Shown here in pieces: positions 8,328-17,597 of a DNA stretch of 37,626 nucleotides. Each line of letters starts with the position of its first letter. The first letter of the stretch is position 1. The DNA is taken from contig NZ_JALNUI010000033.1 of the NCBI RefSeq assembly GCF_026544205.1, positions 1-37,626 on the forward strand, written 5' to 3'. The DNA is from Curtobacterium sp. GC_Cur_3. GTDB lineage: Bacteria > Actinomycetota > Actinomycetes > Actinomycetales > Microbacteriaceae. The notes below the pieces were generated by a model. That model saw only the letters and a program-made list of their open reading frames with translations. It was not told the origin of the DNA and ran no database searches. The position numbers and the translations under genes are program-made.

Positions 8328-9362
8328 CTAACGGGCGAGCACCCGCGCCACCGCGTCCACGTCCGACTCGTCGTTCCAGTGGTGGAAGGCGAGCCGGAGC
8401 CGCCCCGCACGGCCCGACGCGGTGATCCCCGCCGCCCGCAGCGCCGCCAGCGCGGAGCCGGACGCATCGGGCATCGTCACGATCGCCTGCGTCTGCCGGG
8501 CCGACCCGAGGGCGTCCGACAGCCGGTCCGCGAGGCCGGTGGCGTGCCTCCAGGCCGAGGCCGTGTCGAGGGACGCGACGTGCCGCAGGGCGGCGACCGC
8601 CCCGGGCCAGGCCTGCCAGGCCGGCGAGACGTCGAAGCGGCGGGCGTCGTCGGCGAGCCGCATGGCCGGTCCGTAGCAGGAGGCCCAGACGTCCGCGCCC
8701 GCGTACCAGCCGGCCTGCGTCGGGCGGAGCCAACCGAGCGCGTCGTCCGAGAGGGTCATGAAGGCGACGCCGCGCGGCGCGCAGAGCCACTTGTAGGCGT
8801 GGGTGATCGTCACGTCGTAGGGCTCGGCGGACACCGGCAGCACCCCGGCCGCCTGGGTGAGGTCGCAGAGCGTCCGGGCACCCACCGAACGTGCCGCCGC
8901 CACGACGGCCGCCGAGTCCGCGACGACGCCGGTGGCCGACTGCACGGCGGACCACGCGACGAGCGCGGTGTCGGACCGCAGGCTGGTGGCGAGGGCGTCG
9001 AGCGGGACGCTGCGGACACGGACGCCGCGGTGCGCCTGGGCGAGGAACGGGAACACGATCGAGCTGAAGTCGCCGTCGGGGACGACCACCTCGGCGCCGT
9101 CGGGCAGCGCCGCCGCGACCACCGCCGTCATCGTCGAGGTCTGCGAGCCGGTCGCGATCCGTTCCGCGGGCACGCCGACGACCTGGCCGAAGAGCTCGCG
9201 GCCCGCCTCGACGAGGCCGCCGTAGCGGACCGGGTCCACGTGGCCGCCTGCCCAGAGGTCGAGGTCGGCCCGCATCGCGGCGAGCGTCCCCCGCGTCGGG
9301 AGCCCGGCGGTGCAGGCGGCGAGGTAGCCGTGGCCGTCGACGAAGGAGTCCATGGTCGCCAT
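8328..9362 (-). CDS. Class V aminotransferase-fold PLP enzyme
   Basis: A 344-residue PLP-dependent enzyme of the class V aminotransferase/kynureninase/cysteine desulfurase group. The cofactor lysine is K191 in THAYKWLCAPRG, preceded by D167 and Q170 in LCDLTQAAG; the N-terminal YLAACTAGLPTRGT segment is typical. I chose the ATG at 9362 because a G-rich AGGGGGG lies about eleven bases upstream; ATGs at 9353 and 9383 are alternatives. The gene is divergent from a LysR-type regulator with about 60 bases between the starts, the classic arrangement for a regulator and its target. The substrate cannot be deduced; a role in amino acid or small-molecule catabolism controlled by the neighbour is an inference. 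Confidence 0.88.
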   Translation of the reverse strand: MATMDSFVDGHGYLAACTAGLPTRGTLAAMRADLDLWAGGHVDPVRYGGLVEAGRELFGQVVGVPAERIATGSQTSTMTAVVAAALPDGAEVVVPDGDFSSIVFPFLAQAHRGVRVRSVPLDALATSLRSDTALVAWSAVQSATGVVADSAAVVAAARSVGARTLCDLTQAAGVLPVSAEPYDVTITHAYKWLCAPRGVAFMTLSDDALGWLRPTQAGWYAGADVWASCYGPAMRLADDARRFDVSPAWQAWPGAVAALRHVASLDTASAWRHATGLADRLSDALGSARQTQAIVTMPDASGSALAALRAAGITASGRAGRLRLAFHHWNDESDVDAVARVLAR

Positions 9363-9413
9363 CGTCGTGCGGGCCCCCCTCATCACACCAGGACAACTTG
9401 CTTCGCCCTGCCA

Positions 9414-9419
9414 TAACAT
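9414..9419 (+). promoter_or_regulatory. Putative -10 box of lysR (leaderless) in the divergent control region
   Basis: TAACAT ends six bases before the GTG start of the LysR gene, with no ribosome binding site. The 63-base divergent gap (9363-9425) must also hold the promoter and LysR operator of the class V aminotransferase gene; I could not pick out a clear T-N11-A operator. Confidence 0.45.
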
Positions 9420-9425
9420 CCTGTT

Positions 9426-10415
9426 GTGGACGACCTCGACCCGCAGCTGCTCAGGACCCTCCGTGCCGTCGCTGACGCCGGCTCCATCACCGGTGCCGCG
9501 GCGTCCCTCGGGTACAGCCAGCCCGCCGTCAGCCAGCTGCTCCAGCGCGCGGAGCAGCGACTCGGCCACGCACTCGTGCTCCGTGGCGCCCGCGGGGTGA
9601 GCCTGACCGAGGCCGGGCAGGTCCTCGCCGACCACGCGCTGCACGTGCAGGCAGCGCTGACCGCCGCCCGCGAGGACCTCGACGCCGTCGGCGGCCTCAC
9701 GCGCGGGCGGGTCCGGATCGCCGGGTTCCCGAGCGCGTCGTCCACGCTCGTCCCGGCGGTCCTCGCCTGGCTCGCCGACCGCGTGCCGGGTGTCACGACG
9801 ACCTACGTCGAGGTCGAGCCGCCCGAGGCGCTCGCGATGCTGCGGCGCGGGGAGGCCGACGTCGCGCTCACCTTCACCTACGTGGGCGACGAGGTCGGCG
9901 CGGTGCCGGACCCGGGGCTGCTGACGCGGACGATCGGGCGGGACCCGTTGGCGCTGGTCACGCCGGTGGCGGCGGGTGCGGGTGCGGGTGCGGAGTCGGC
10001 GGTCCGGTCGGGAGGCTCGGATCGCGGTGGTCCCGTCGGTTCACGTGCCGCCGTGGCTGGTTCCGGCACCGTGGACCTCGCGTCGCAGCGTGGTGCGCGG
10101 TGGATCGGGGGCTGCCCGCGCTGCCGGGGGCACCTGCTCGCATCGTGCGCGAGTGCCGGGTTCACGCCGGACATCGTGCTCGAGACGGACAACGCCGCGG
10201 CGGTCGTGGGGCTCGTCGCCGCGGGACTCGGGGTGGCGCTGCTCCCCCGCCTGGCACTCGCGACGACGGTCATCCCGGCCGGGGTGTCGGTCGACCCCGT
10301 GGACGAGGACCTGGCCCGCCGCGTCGAGGTCGTCGTCGCGCGCGGGGCCGAGCGCGTGCCGAGCGTCCGCGCGACGCTCGAGGCAGTGCGCGCGGCCGCG
10401 GCCCTGCTGGCCTGA
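9426..10415 (+). CDS. LysR family transcriptional regulator with a low-complexity insertion
   Basis: A DNA-binding regulator of 329 residues. The N-terminal winged HTH covers residues 5-65 (LLRTLRAVADAGSITGAAASLGYSQPAVSQL in part) and the substrate-binding domain follows (GRVRIAGFPSASSTLVP; PPEALAMLRRGEADVALTF). The C-terminal half carries GGCPRCRGH and CASAGFTPDIVLETDN. Residues about 184-214 form a Gly/Ala/Ser/Arg-rich stretch that I do not expect in the family; the DNA there has a GGGTGC hexamer repeated three times and the GGGAGGCTCGG motif found in intergenic DNA. The frame stays open across it. It is divergent from the class V aminotransferase gene, its likely target. The inducer is unknown. 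Confidence 0.9.
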   Translation: MDDLDPQLLRTLRAVADAGSITGAAASLGYSQPAVSQLLQRAEQRLGHALVLRGARGVSLTEAGQVLADHALHVQAALTAAREDLDAVGGLTRGRVRIAGFPSASSTLVPAVLAWLADRVPGVTTTYVEVEPPEALAMLRRGEADVALTFTYVGDEVGAVPDPGLLTRTIGRDPLALVTPVAAGAGAGAESAVRSGGSDRGGPVGSRAAVAGSGTVDLASQRGARWIGGCPRCRGHLLASCASAGFTPDIVLETDNAAAVVGLVAAGLGVALLPRLALATTVIPAGVSVDPVDEDLARRVEVVVARGAERVPSVRATLEAVRAAAALLA

Positions 10416-10474
10416 GCCGCGGCGGGCGCGGCGCGCGGTCCGCGGGCGCGTGTCCGCGGCGCGGGTTCGCGGCG

Positions 10475-10544
10475 CCGAGTCTCGGCTGTGCGGACATCGT
10501 GCGGCTTCCGGAACGCGCACGGTGTCCGCGGAGGCGAGACTCGG
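10475..10544. repeat. 70-base imperfect palindrome between lysR and uppS
   Basis: Outer arms CCGAGTCTCG (10475-10484) and CGAGACTCGG (10535-10544) pair perfectly; inner blocks GCGGACA/TGTCCGC, CGTGCG/CGCACG and a TTCCGGAA centre extend the symmetry. It lies between two convergent genes (lysR on plus, uppS on minus) and may be a bidirectional terminator. The rest of 10416-10564 is GC-rich with no gene. Confidence 0.7.
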
Positions 10545-10564
10545 GCCCGCCTGCGTCGCGCGGG

Positions 10565-11362
10565 TCAGGCGGTCGGGACGTCGACCGCGCCGCCGAAGCG
10601 CCGGTCGCGGCGGGCGTACTCCTCCACCGCGCCCCAGAGGTCCGTGCGCCGGAAGTCCGGCCAGAGCCGGTCGAGGAACACCATCTCCGCGTACGCCGAC
10701 TGCCACAGCAGGAAGTTGCTGGTCCGCTGTTCGCCCGAGCTCCGCAGGAACAGGTCGACGTCGGGCATGTCCGGCACGTAGAGGCGGCGGGCGAGGGCCT
10801 TCTCGGTCACCTGGCTCGGCTTGAGCTTCCCGGCGGCGACGTCCTCGGCGATGGACCGGACGGCGTCGGCGATCTCGTTCCGGCCGCCGTAGTTGACGCA
10901 CATCGTCAGGGTCAGCACGTCGTTGCCCGCCGTCATCCGTTCAGCGGTCTCGAGCTCGTCGATGACGCTCCGCCACAGCCGAGGATGCCGACCGGCCCAC
11001 CGCACCCGCACGCCCCACTCGTTCAGCTGGTCGCGCCGACGCCGGATCACGTCCCGGTTGAAGCCCATCAGGAAGCGCACCTCCTCGGGGGAGCGCTTCC
11101 AGTTCTCCGTCGAGAACGCGTACGCGGAGATGTGCTTGACGCCGATCTGGATCCCGCCGGCGACGACGTCGAGCAGCGACGCCTCGCCCGCCTTGTGGCC
11201 CTCGATCCGCGTGAGCCCGCGCCCGTTGGCCCACCGACCGTTGCCGTCCATCACGATCGCCACGTGCTCGGGGACGAACCGCTGCGGGATCGCCGGGGGC
11301 GTCTCGCCTGTCCAGTCGACCGGACGGAAGGGCTCGGGAGCGTCGGTGCGGCGGGGGCTCAT
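10565..11362 (-). CDS. uppS: Isoprenyl transferase (undecaprenyl/decaprenyl diphosphate synthase)
   Basis: A cis-prenyltransferase of 265 residues that extends farnesyl or geranyl diphosphate with isopentenyl diphosphate to make the polyprenyl carrier for cell wall synthesis. The hallmark [19 protein letters not shown] is at residues 38-56, with catalytic D39; FSTENWKRS and the C-terminal [20 protein letters not shown] with the FLDRLWPDF segment are also present. The ATG at 11362 overlaps the TGA of recO (ATGA), so translation is coupled, and GAAGGA lies upstream. Actinobacteria often have two such enzymes; which chain length this one makes cannot be told. A 70-base palindrome follows the stop. 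Confidence 0.95.
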   Translation of the reverse strand: MSPRRTDAPEPFRPVDWTGETPPAIPQRFVPEHVAIVMDGNGRWANGRGLTRIEGHKAGEASLLDVVAGGIQIGVKHISAYAFSTENWKRSPEEVRFLMGFNRDVIRRRRDQLNEWGVRVRWAGRHPRLWRSVIDELETAERMTAGNDVLTLTMCVNYGGRNEIADAVRSIAEDVAAGKLKPSQVTEKALARRLYVPDMPDVDLFLRSSGEQRTSNFLLWQSAYAEMVFLDRLWPDFRRTDLWGAVEEYARRDRRFGGAVDVPTA

Positions 11363-12198
11363 GCGGTGCTGGTTCCTTCGTGGACGTCGGGGAGTGCCGG
11401 GGCCGGCGTCGCAGCGACCGCCCGTGCCGTCGCCGCCGGACCGTCGTGGGAGACCGGCACCGGAGCGGGGTGCTCGGTGCGGTCGACGTGCGGCAGTGAC
11501 TTGAGCGATCGTTCCAGGTGCCACTGGGCGTAGGCGGCGACCACGCCGGAGGCCCGCGACCTGGTCCGCTCGTCCGCCGCGTCCACCGCGGCCCAGTCCC
11601 CCGCGAGCAGCGACCCGAGGATCCCGAGCGTCGTGACGTCGAGCCGCGGCGATCCGGGCGGCGCAGCACCGTCGGCCACGACGCCGCCGAGCTGGACGAC
11701 GAACGCCGAGTGCGGGCCCGGCTCACCCGTGACCGCGCAGTCCGAGAACGAGGGCGCCCACCCCGCGATGCTCATCGCCCGCAGCAGGTAGGAGTCGAGC
11801 GTGGCGGACGGCACGTGCTCGCCGCGGGACAGCGACCGGAGGGCCCCGACCAGGAGCAGGTACTGCTGCAGGCCGGCGTCCGCCTCGCTCAGACGGTCGG
11901 CGGTCTCGACCATGGCGCTGGCGGCGGTGTAGGCGCTGTAGTCGGCCACGATCTGCGCGCCGTACGCCCCGAGGGACTCGGCCTGCGTGACGATGTCGAG
12001 CGAGCGGCCCTCGTAGAACTGGGCGTCGACGACCATGAACGGTTCGAGCCGGCTGCCGAACTTCGACGCTGTCCGCCGCACGCCCTTCGCGACGGCACGG
12101 ATCTTGCCGTGCTGGCGGCTGAGCATGGTGACGATGCGGTCCGCCTCGCCGAGCTTGTGGGTGCGGAGCACGACGCACTCGTCCCGGTACAGCGGCAT
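11359..12198 (-). CDS. recO: DNA repair protein RecO
   Basis: RecO loads RecA onto SSB-coated single-stranded DNA with RecR in gap repair. The 279-residue product starts [20 protein letters not shown] and has the OB-fold N-terminal domain and a helical C-terminal domain. In many relatives the middle has a four-cysteine zinc site; here the matching positions read C154-A-V-T157 and A175-D-G-A178, so three of the four cysteines are missing. The C-terminal tail is Ala/Pro-rich. The start at 12198 is preceded by GGGGG and by a GATACT box six bases before the ATG; in-frame upstream codons run through the 19-bp repeats and are unlikely to be coding. It overlaps uppS by four bases. Confidence 0.93.
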   Translation of the reverse strand: MPLYRDECVVLRTHKLGEADRIVTMLSRQHGKIRAVAKGVRRTASKFGSRLEPFMVVDAQFYEGRSLDIVTQAESLGAYGAQIVADYSAYTAASAMVETADRLSEADAGLQQYLLLVGALRSLSRGEHVPSATLDSYLLRAMSIAGWAPSFSDCAVTGEPGPHSAFVVQLGGVVADGAAPPGSPRLDVTTLGILGSLLAGDWAAVDAADERTRSRASGVVAAYAQWHLERSLKSLPHVDRTEHPAPVPVSHDGPAATARAVAATPAPALPDVHEGTSTA

Positions 12199-12245
12199 GC
12201 CCCCAGTATCCCCCGCCGCACCGACAGCCCGCCTCAGGGGTGGGA

Positions 12246-12340
12246 CCGCGCGTGGCCGGCCCTTCCGCGCGTGGCAGGTCCTCTCGCGCGTCGCAGGTCC
12301 TTCCGCGCGTGGAAGGTCCGCTCGCGCGTCGCAGGTCACT
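12246..12340. repeat. Five tandem 19-bp repeats upstream of recO
   Basis: Five head-to-tail units of exactly 19 bases, consensus CCGCGCGTGGCAGGTCCTT, occupy 12246-12264, 12265-12283, 12284-12302, 12303-12321 and 12322-12340. Units differ by a few substitutions, and the first base alternates between C and T. They end about 48 bases upstream of the recO start. Regular spacing near a promoter could mean protein-binding sites, or simple slippage expansion. Confidence 0.8.
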
Positions 12341-12399
12341 TCTTCCGACCCGCAACGCGCGGAACCACCTGCCATCGCGCCCGACATGGGTGGGAACGC

Positions 12400-12456
12400 A
12401 CCACGGCCGGGAGGCGCGGTGCGGGTCGGACCCGCACCGCGCCTCCCGGCCGTGGT
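12400..12456. repeat. 57-base palindrome with perfect 28-base arms
   Basis: The left arm (12400-12427, beginning ACCACGGCCGGGAGGC) and the right arm (12429-12456) are exact reverse complements around one central base. Each arm carries the recurrent motif GGCCGGGAGGC. It lies in the 396-base gap between leuA and recO, 22 bases from element B copy 2. Cruciform or strong RNA hairpin formation is expected. Confidence 0.9.
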
Positions 12457-12478
12457 CGCGTCGTCACCAGATCGGCCC

Positions 12479-12540
12479 GCTGAGATCGCACTTCGTGTCG
12501 GGTCATTGCGCCTCGAAGCGACACGAAGTGCGATCTCACC
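12479..12540. repeat. Palindromic element B, copy 2
   Basis: Perfect 20-base arms (12481-12500 and 12519-12538), carrying TGAGATCGCACTTCGTGTCG and its complement, enclose an 18-base loop of different sequence from copy 1 (400-461). The arm sequence, loop length and nearby GGCCGGGAGGC motif are shared between the two copies, which are 12 kb apart. This supports a dispersed palindromic repeat family. Confidence 0.85.
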
Positions 12541-12556
12541 GCAGGGGCGCGCTCCC

Positions 12557-12582
12557 GCGGGCCCGCAGGGCTGCGGGCCCGC
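12557..12582 (-). terminator. Terminator hairpin of leuA
   Basis: GCGGGCCCGCAG (12557-12568) and CTGCGGGCCCGC (12571-12582) form a perfect 12-bp stem starting 12 bases beyond the leuA stop codon. No T tract follows, as is common in high-GC actinobacteria. Confidence 0.6.
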
Positions 12583-12594
12583 GATGGCGAGGTG

Positions 12595-14457
<1,863 letters not shown>

Positions 14458-14471
<14 letters not shown>

Positions 14472-14502
14472 GGCAGCGAAGGAGGAGGAGCGCCGAGTAC
14501 AT
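14458..14502 (-). CDS. leuL: leu leader peptide (14 aa, four consecutive Leu codons)
   Basis: A 14-codon ORF, MYSALLLLRCRDEA, upstream of leuA. Residues 5-8 are four leucine codons in a row (CTC CTC CTC CTT), which in a gene for leucine synthesis is the signature of a regulatory leader peptide. The ATG lies seven bases after the TANNNT box TACGGT, so the message is probably leaderless, with GAAGG also just before the start. The Leu codons are followed after seven bases by the 5' arm of a perfect 9-bp hairpin, and the stop codon falls in its loop. Leader-peptide control of leuA is known in actinobacteria; this case is identified here from sequence alone. Confidence 0.75.
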
Positions 14503-14509
14503 CGCCTTC

Positions 14510-14538
14510 ACCGTAGCACCGCACGTCGCCCGTGTGAC
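14510..14538 (-). promoter_or_regulatory. Putative promoter of the leuL-leuA transcript
   Basis: On the minus strand GTCACA (14538-14533), a 17-base spacer and TACGGT (14515-14510) resemble a housekeeping sigma promoter. The box ends seven bases before the leader peptide ATG, which suggests that transcription begins at or near that codon. Confidence 0.5.
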
Positions 14539-14598
14539 AGCGCGGTCGAGCGACGGGCGGTGCGGGCAGCGCGGTGCCGGGCGGCACCGCACCGCGCG

Positions 14599-15996
14599 TC
14601 AGTCGAACGCGAGTGCCTCGGTCGGCGAGACCTGCATCGCCCGGCGGACCGGGGCGACGGTGGCGGCGACCGCCAGGACGAGTGCCCCGACCACCACGAT
14701 GACGATCGTCAGCGGTGGCAGCACGGGTGCTCCCGGCGACCCCATCGACCCGAGCAGCGTCTGCCCGCCGACCCAGCCGTACACCGTGCCGAGCACCAGC
14801 CCGGTGACCACGGCGGCGACCACCATCTGGACGGCCTCGGTGATGATCATCCGACGGACCTGCGCCCCGGTGAGCCCAAGCACCCGCAGGAGCCCGAGCT
14901 CCCGACGCCGCTGCAGCACCCCGAGCGCGAGGGCGTTGACGACCCCGACCGCGGCGATCACGGCGGAGAAACCGACGATGACGCTGACCACGCCGTTGAC
15001 CTGCACGAAGACGTCACGGAGCTGCTCGACCTGCTGCTTGCCGCCGCCGCCGAACTGCGCGCGGAGCTGCTCCTCCATCAGGTGCTGCATCATCCCGAGG
15101 GCGACCGCGAACGTGACCAGCAGCGTGACGCCGATGACCAGCCCGATGGTCGCTCGCGAGGCACGACCCGGCGCCCGCAACGCGTTCCGGCCGGCGAGGA
15201 GCACGACCGGGTCCTTCGCCCCGATCCGCCCGATGAGGGACAACACCGGCGGCATCACGATCGTCGCCCCGACGGCGACCCCGGCGAACGAGATGAACCC
15301 GCCGAGGGCCGCGGGGAACACGGCGACCGGGCTGCTGGAGCTGACGAGGAGTCCCATCAGCATCAGGGCACCGCCGCCGCCCATGAGCAGGATCGCCCAG
15401 ACCTTCCGCGCCCGCCCGGACCGGACGTCGTCGTGACTCGGTTCGACGACGGAGGACAGCGCCTGCAGTGGCGTGACGGTCAGCACGCGGCGCGACCCCA
15501 CCGCGAAGGCACCCCAGGTGGCCAGCACGACGGCGATCACCGGGAGCACGAGCTGCCACGGCACGAGCGTGTACGAGGTGTCCGGCAGGAAACCGTTGCC
15601 GCGCAGCACCGCCACGAAGAGCGCGGACAGGCCGGTGCCGACGACGACGCCGATCAGCCCGCCGATCACCCCGACCACCAGACCGGCGCGGGTGATGCGG
15701 GAGCGCAGGGTGGCCCCCGTGGCGCCCACGAGCCGCTGGAGCGCGATGACCCGGGTCTGTCCGGCAATGAGGGTGGCGCACGTGTTGGCGGTGACGATCG
15801 CCCCGACGTAGAGGGCGATGCCGAGGAAGAGCCACCCGACGACGTCGAGCACCGACTTGACCGAGGCGACATCGGACAGGCCTGCTGCCCGGAGCGCCTC
15901 GGTCACGATGCCCGGGGCGATGACGAGTGCGGAGCCGAACGTGGTGCCGAGGGCGGCGACCAGGATGGTGGGCGAGAAGTCGCGGACGGCGTTCAT
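14599..15996 (-). CDS. ABC transporter permease, FtsX/MacB type
   Basis: An integral membrane protein of 465 residues with about ten predicted helices in two FtsX-like halves (for example residues 10-32, 46-78, a pair around 102-165, and a second set around 205-260, 290-310, 335-365, 383-410 and 430-455). Conserved FtsX features include the cytoplasmic RVIALQRLVGATGATLRSRI and RRELGLLRVLGLTGAQVRRM segments and the terminal RRAMQVSPTEALAFD, a common MacB-type ending. Large extracellular domains are missing. Its ATG overlaps the TGA of the ATPase gene (ATGA), so the two form one transporter. Likely roles are export of a peptide, lipid or antibiotic; the substrate is unknown. The adjacent two-component system may control it. 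Confidence 0.9.
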   Translation of the reverse strand: MNAVRDFSPTILVAALGTTFGSALVIAPGIVTEALRAAGLSDVASVKSVLDVVGWLFLGIALYVGAIVTANTCATLIAGQTRVIALQRLVGATGATLRSRITRAGLVVGVIGGLIGVVVGTGLSALFVAVLRGNGFLPDTSYTLVPWQLVLPVIAVVLATWGAFAVGSRRVLTVTPLQALSSVVEPSHDDVRSGRARKVWAILLMGGGGALMLMGLLVSSSSPVAVFPAALGGFISFAGVAVGATIVMPPVLSLIGRIGAKDPVVLLAGRNALRAPGRASRATIGLVIGVTLLVTFAVALGMMQHLMEEQLRAQFGGGGKQQVEQLRDVFVQVNGVVSVIVGFSAVIAAVGVVNALALGVLQRRRELGLLRVLGLTGAQVRRMIITEAVQMVVAAVVTGLVLGTVYGWVGGQTLLGSMGSPGAPVLPPLTIVIVVVGALVLAVAATVAPVRRAMQVSPTEALAFD

Positions 15997-16745
15997 GCTG
16001 CGGCCTCCATCCCGAGCATCGTGGTGGAGATGTCAGCGGCGCTCATCGCGGGCCGGTCGCCCACGATGCGGCCGTCGGCGAGGAACAGGATGCGGTCCGC
16101 GTTGGCGGCGGCGACCGGGTCGTGGGTGACCGTGACGACGCTCTGGCCCCACTCGGCCACCGCGCCGCGGAGGATCCCGAGCACGTCACGCCCGGTGCGG
16201 GAGTCGAGGGCCCCGGTCGGTTCGTCGGCCACCACGACGGCGGGGCGGGACGCCAGTGCGCGGGCGATCGCGACGCGCTGCTGCTGGCCGCCGGACAGCT
16301 GGTGCGGACGGTGCGAGAGCCGGTTGCCGAGCCCGAGCATGTCGACGAGCCGGTCGATCCAGGCGTTCTCCTCGGTGGACGTCCGGTGGCCGCCGAGCAG
16401 GAACGGCAGCCGGATGTTCTCGCTGACGTCGAGCGTCGGCACGAGGTTGAAGGACTGGAACACGAACCCGAGCCGCCGACGACGGAGCTCGGTGAGGTCC
16501 TTGTCGCCGAGGTCGGTGATGTCCACGCCGTCGATCTGGATGCGGCCGGCCGACACGGCGTCGAGCCCGGCGGCGACGTGCATGAGCGTGGACTTGCCGG
16601 AACCCGACGGGCCCATCACCGCGGTGAACTCACCCGCGCCGATGTCGACGCTGACGTCGTCGAGGGCGGTGACGCGGCGGGCAGCGTCCCCGAAGTGCTT
16701 GGAGACGTGGTCGAGCCGGATGATGGGAGCGTGGCTGGTGGTCAT
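15993..16745 (-). CDS. ABC transporter ATP-binding protein (LolD/MacB type)
   Basis: A 250-residue nucleotide-binding subunit that powers the FtsX-type permease encoded downstream. It has Walker A GPSGSGKST at residues 45-53, a Q-loop FVFQSFNLVPTLDVSEN, signature LSGGQQQRVAIARAL, Walker B with VVADEPTGALD, and the H-loop VTHDP. I chose the ATG at 16745, where GGAG is close to the start; the longer frame to 16838 reads through GC-rich non-coding DNA. The four-base overlap with the permease indicates coupled translation. The upstream 180-base gap separates it from the response regulator, which is a candidate controller of this operon. Confidence 0.94.
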   Translation of the reverse strand: MTTSHAPIIRLDHVSKHFGDAARRVTALDDVSVDIGAGEFTAVMGPSGSGKSTLMHVAAGLDAVSAGRIQIDGVDITDLGDKDLTELRRRRLGFVFQSFNLVPTLDVSENIRLPFLLGGHRTSTEENAWIDRLVDMLGLGNRLSHRPHQLSGGQQQRVAIARALASRPAVVVADEPTGALDSRTGRDVLGILRGAVAEWGQSVVTVTHDPVAAANADRILFLADGRIVGDRPAMSAADISTTMLGMEAAA

Positions 16746-16925
16746 GCTCCAACGATGACGGCCGGGAGGCCCTCCCCGCGTCCGCCGGTCGGCTCCTGTG
16801 GATGGACCGCTCGGTGCACTTCCCGGTGGAGGACTCATCCGCTCGGATGACGCCGCGACGCCGCCACGCCGGCACGCCGCGACCCCGCGCCGCGCAGCGC
16901 GGCTCGGCTCGGCTGGGCTCGGCGG
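16746..16925. other. Intergenic region between the response regulator and the ABC operon
   Basis: This 180-base gap has no gene. It contains one GGCCGGGAGGC motif (16760-16770) and, near 16906-16924, repeated GGCTCGGCTCGGCT, a phrase that recurs after rpsT (33637 onward). The ABC operon promoter and any response regulator binding site should be here, but I see no clear boxes. Confidence 0.5.
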
Positions 16926-17597
16926 TCAGTCCTTCGTGACGAGCCCGTGCTCGTGCGCGAAGACGACCAGGCGGACCCGGTCGCGCAGGCCGAGCTTGCT
17001 GAGGACCCGGGAGATGTGGGTCTTCACCGTCGCCTCGCTCACGAACTCGTGCTGCGCGATCTCGCTGTTGCTGAAGCCGCGGGCTGCGAGGTCGAAGATC
17101 TCCCGCTCCCGCGGCGTGAGGTCGTTGACGGCCGCCGGGACGTTCGCGGCTCGCTCGGCGGTGTCGTCGTACCGACGCAGGAGCTCCCGCGTCGCCGATG
17201 CCGCGAAGACGGCCGTGCCCGCGTGGACGGTGCGGATCGCTGCGAGCAGGAACTCGGGGTCAGCGTCCTTGAGCACGAACCCGCTGGCGCCGGCGCGGAT
17301 GGCCTTCGCCGCGGCCTCGTCGAAGTCGAAGGTCGTCAGCACGAGGACCTTCGCGCCGTCCGTGCCGGAGTCCTCGACGATGCGCGCGGTGGCGGTGATG
17401 CCGTCCATCACGGGCATGCGGACGTCCATCAGCACGACGTCGGGTCGGCCCTGCCGGACGAGCTCGACGCCCTCGGCACCGTTGCCGGCCTCCCCGACGA
17501 AGCGCAGGTCCGGCTGGGAGTCGATGAGCATCCGGATGCCGGTGCGGAAGAGCGCCTGGTCGTCGACGAGGGCGACGCGGATGGGGGTGTCGGTCAT
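16926..17597 (-). CDS. Response regulator, NarL/LuxR family
   Basis: A DNA-binding response regulator of 223 residues. The receiver domain (about 6-122) has acidic residues D12 and D13, the phosphoacceptor D58 in VVLMDVRMPVMDG, and the lysine in GFVLKDADP; the LuxR-type helix-turn-helix (about 155-218) reads LTPREREIFDLAARGFSNSE with VSEATVKTHISRVLSKLGL. The ATG at 17597 overlaps the stop of the kinase gene (ATGA), so both proteins are made from one message. The nearest likely target is the FtsX-type ABC operon downstream on the same strand, as in LiaR- or DesR-type systems; that link is inference from position. Confidence 0.95.
   Translation of the reverse strand: MTDTPIRVALVDDQALFRTGIRMLIDSQPDLRFVGEAGNGAEGVELVRQGRPDVVLMDVRMPVMDGITATARIVEDSGTDGAKVLVLTTFDFDEAAAKAIRAGASGFVLKDADPEFLLAAIRTVHAGTAVFAASATRELLRRYDDTAERAANVPAAVNDLTPREREIFDLAARGFSNSEIAQHEFVSEATVKTHISRVLSKLGLRDRVRLVVFAHEHGLVTKD

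Noticed and set aside
5946..9416. Long plus-strand ORF of over 1100 codons
   Set aside because: It runs antisense through the DsbA-like gene, glyS and the class V aminotransferase, all of which have clear family motifs.
12199..12594. Coding extension of recO through the 19-bp repeats
   Set aside because: The in-frame extension translates the repeat into a low-complexity peptide, and the family start is MPLYRDE at 12198.
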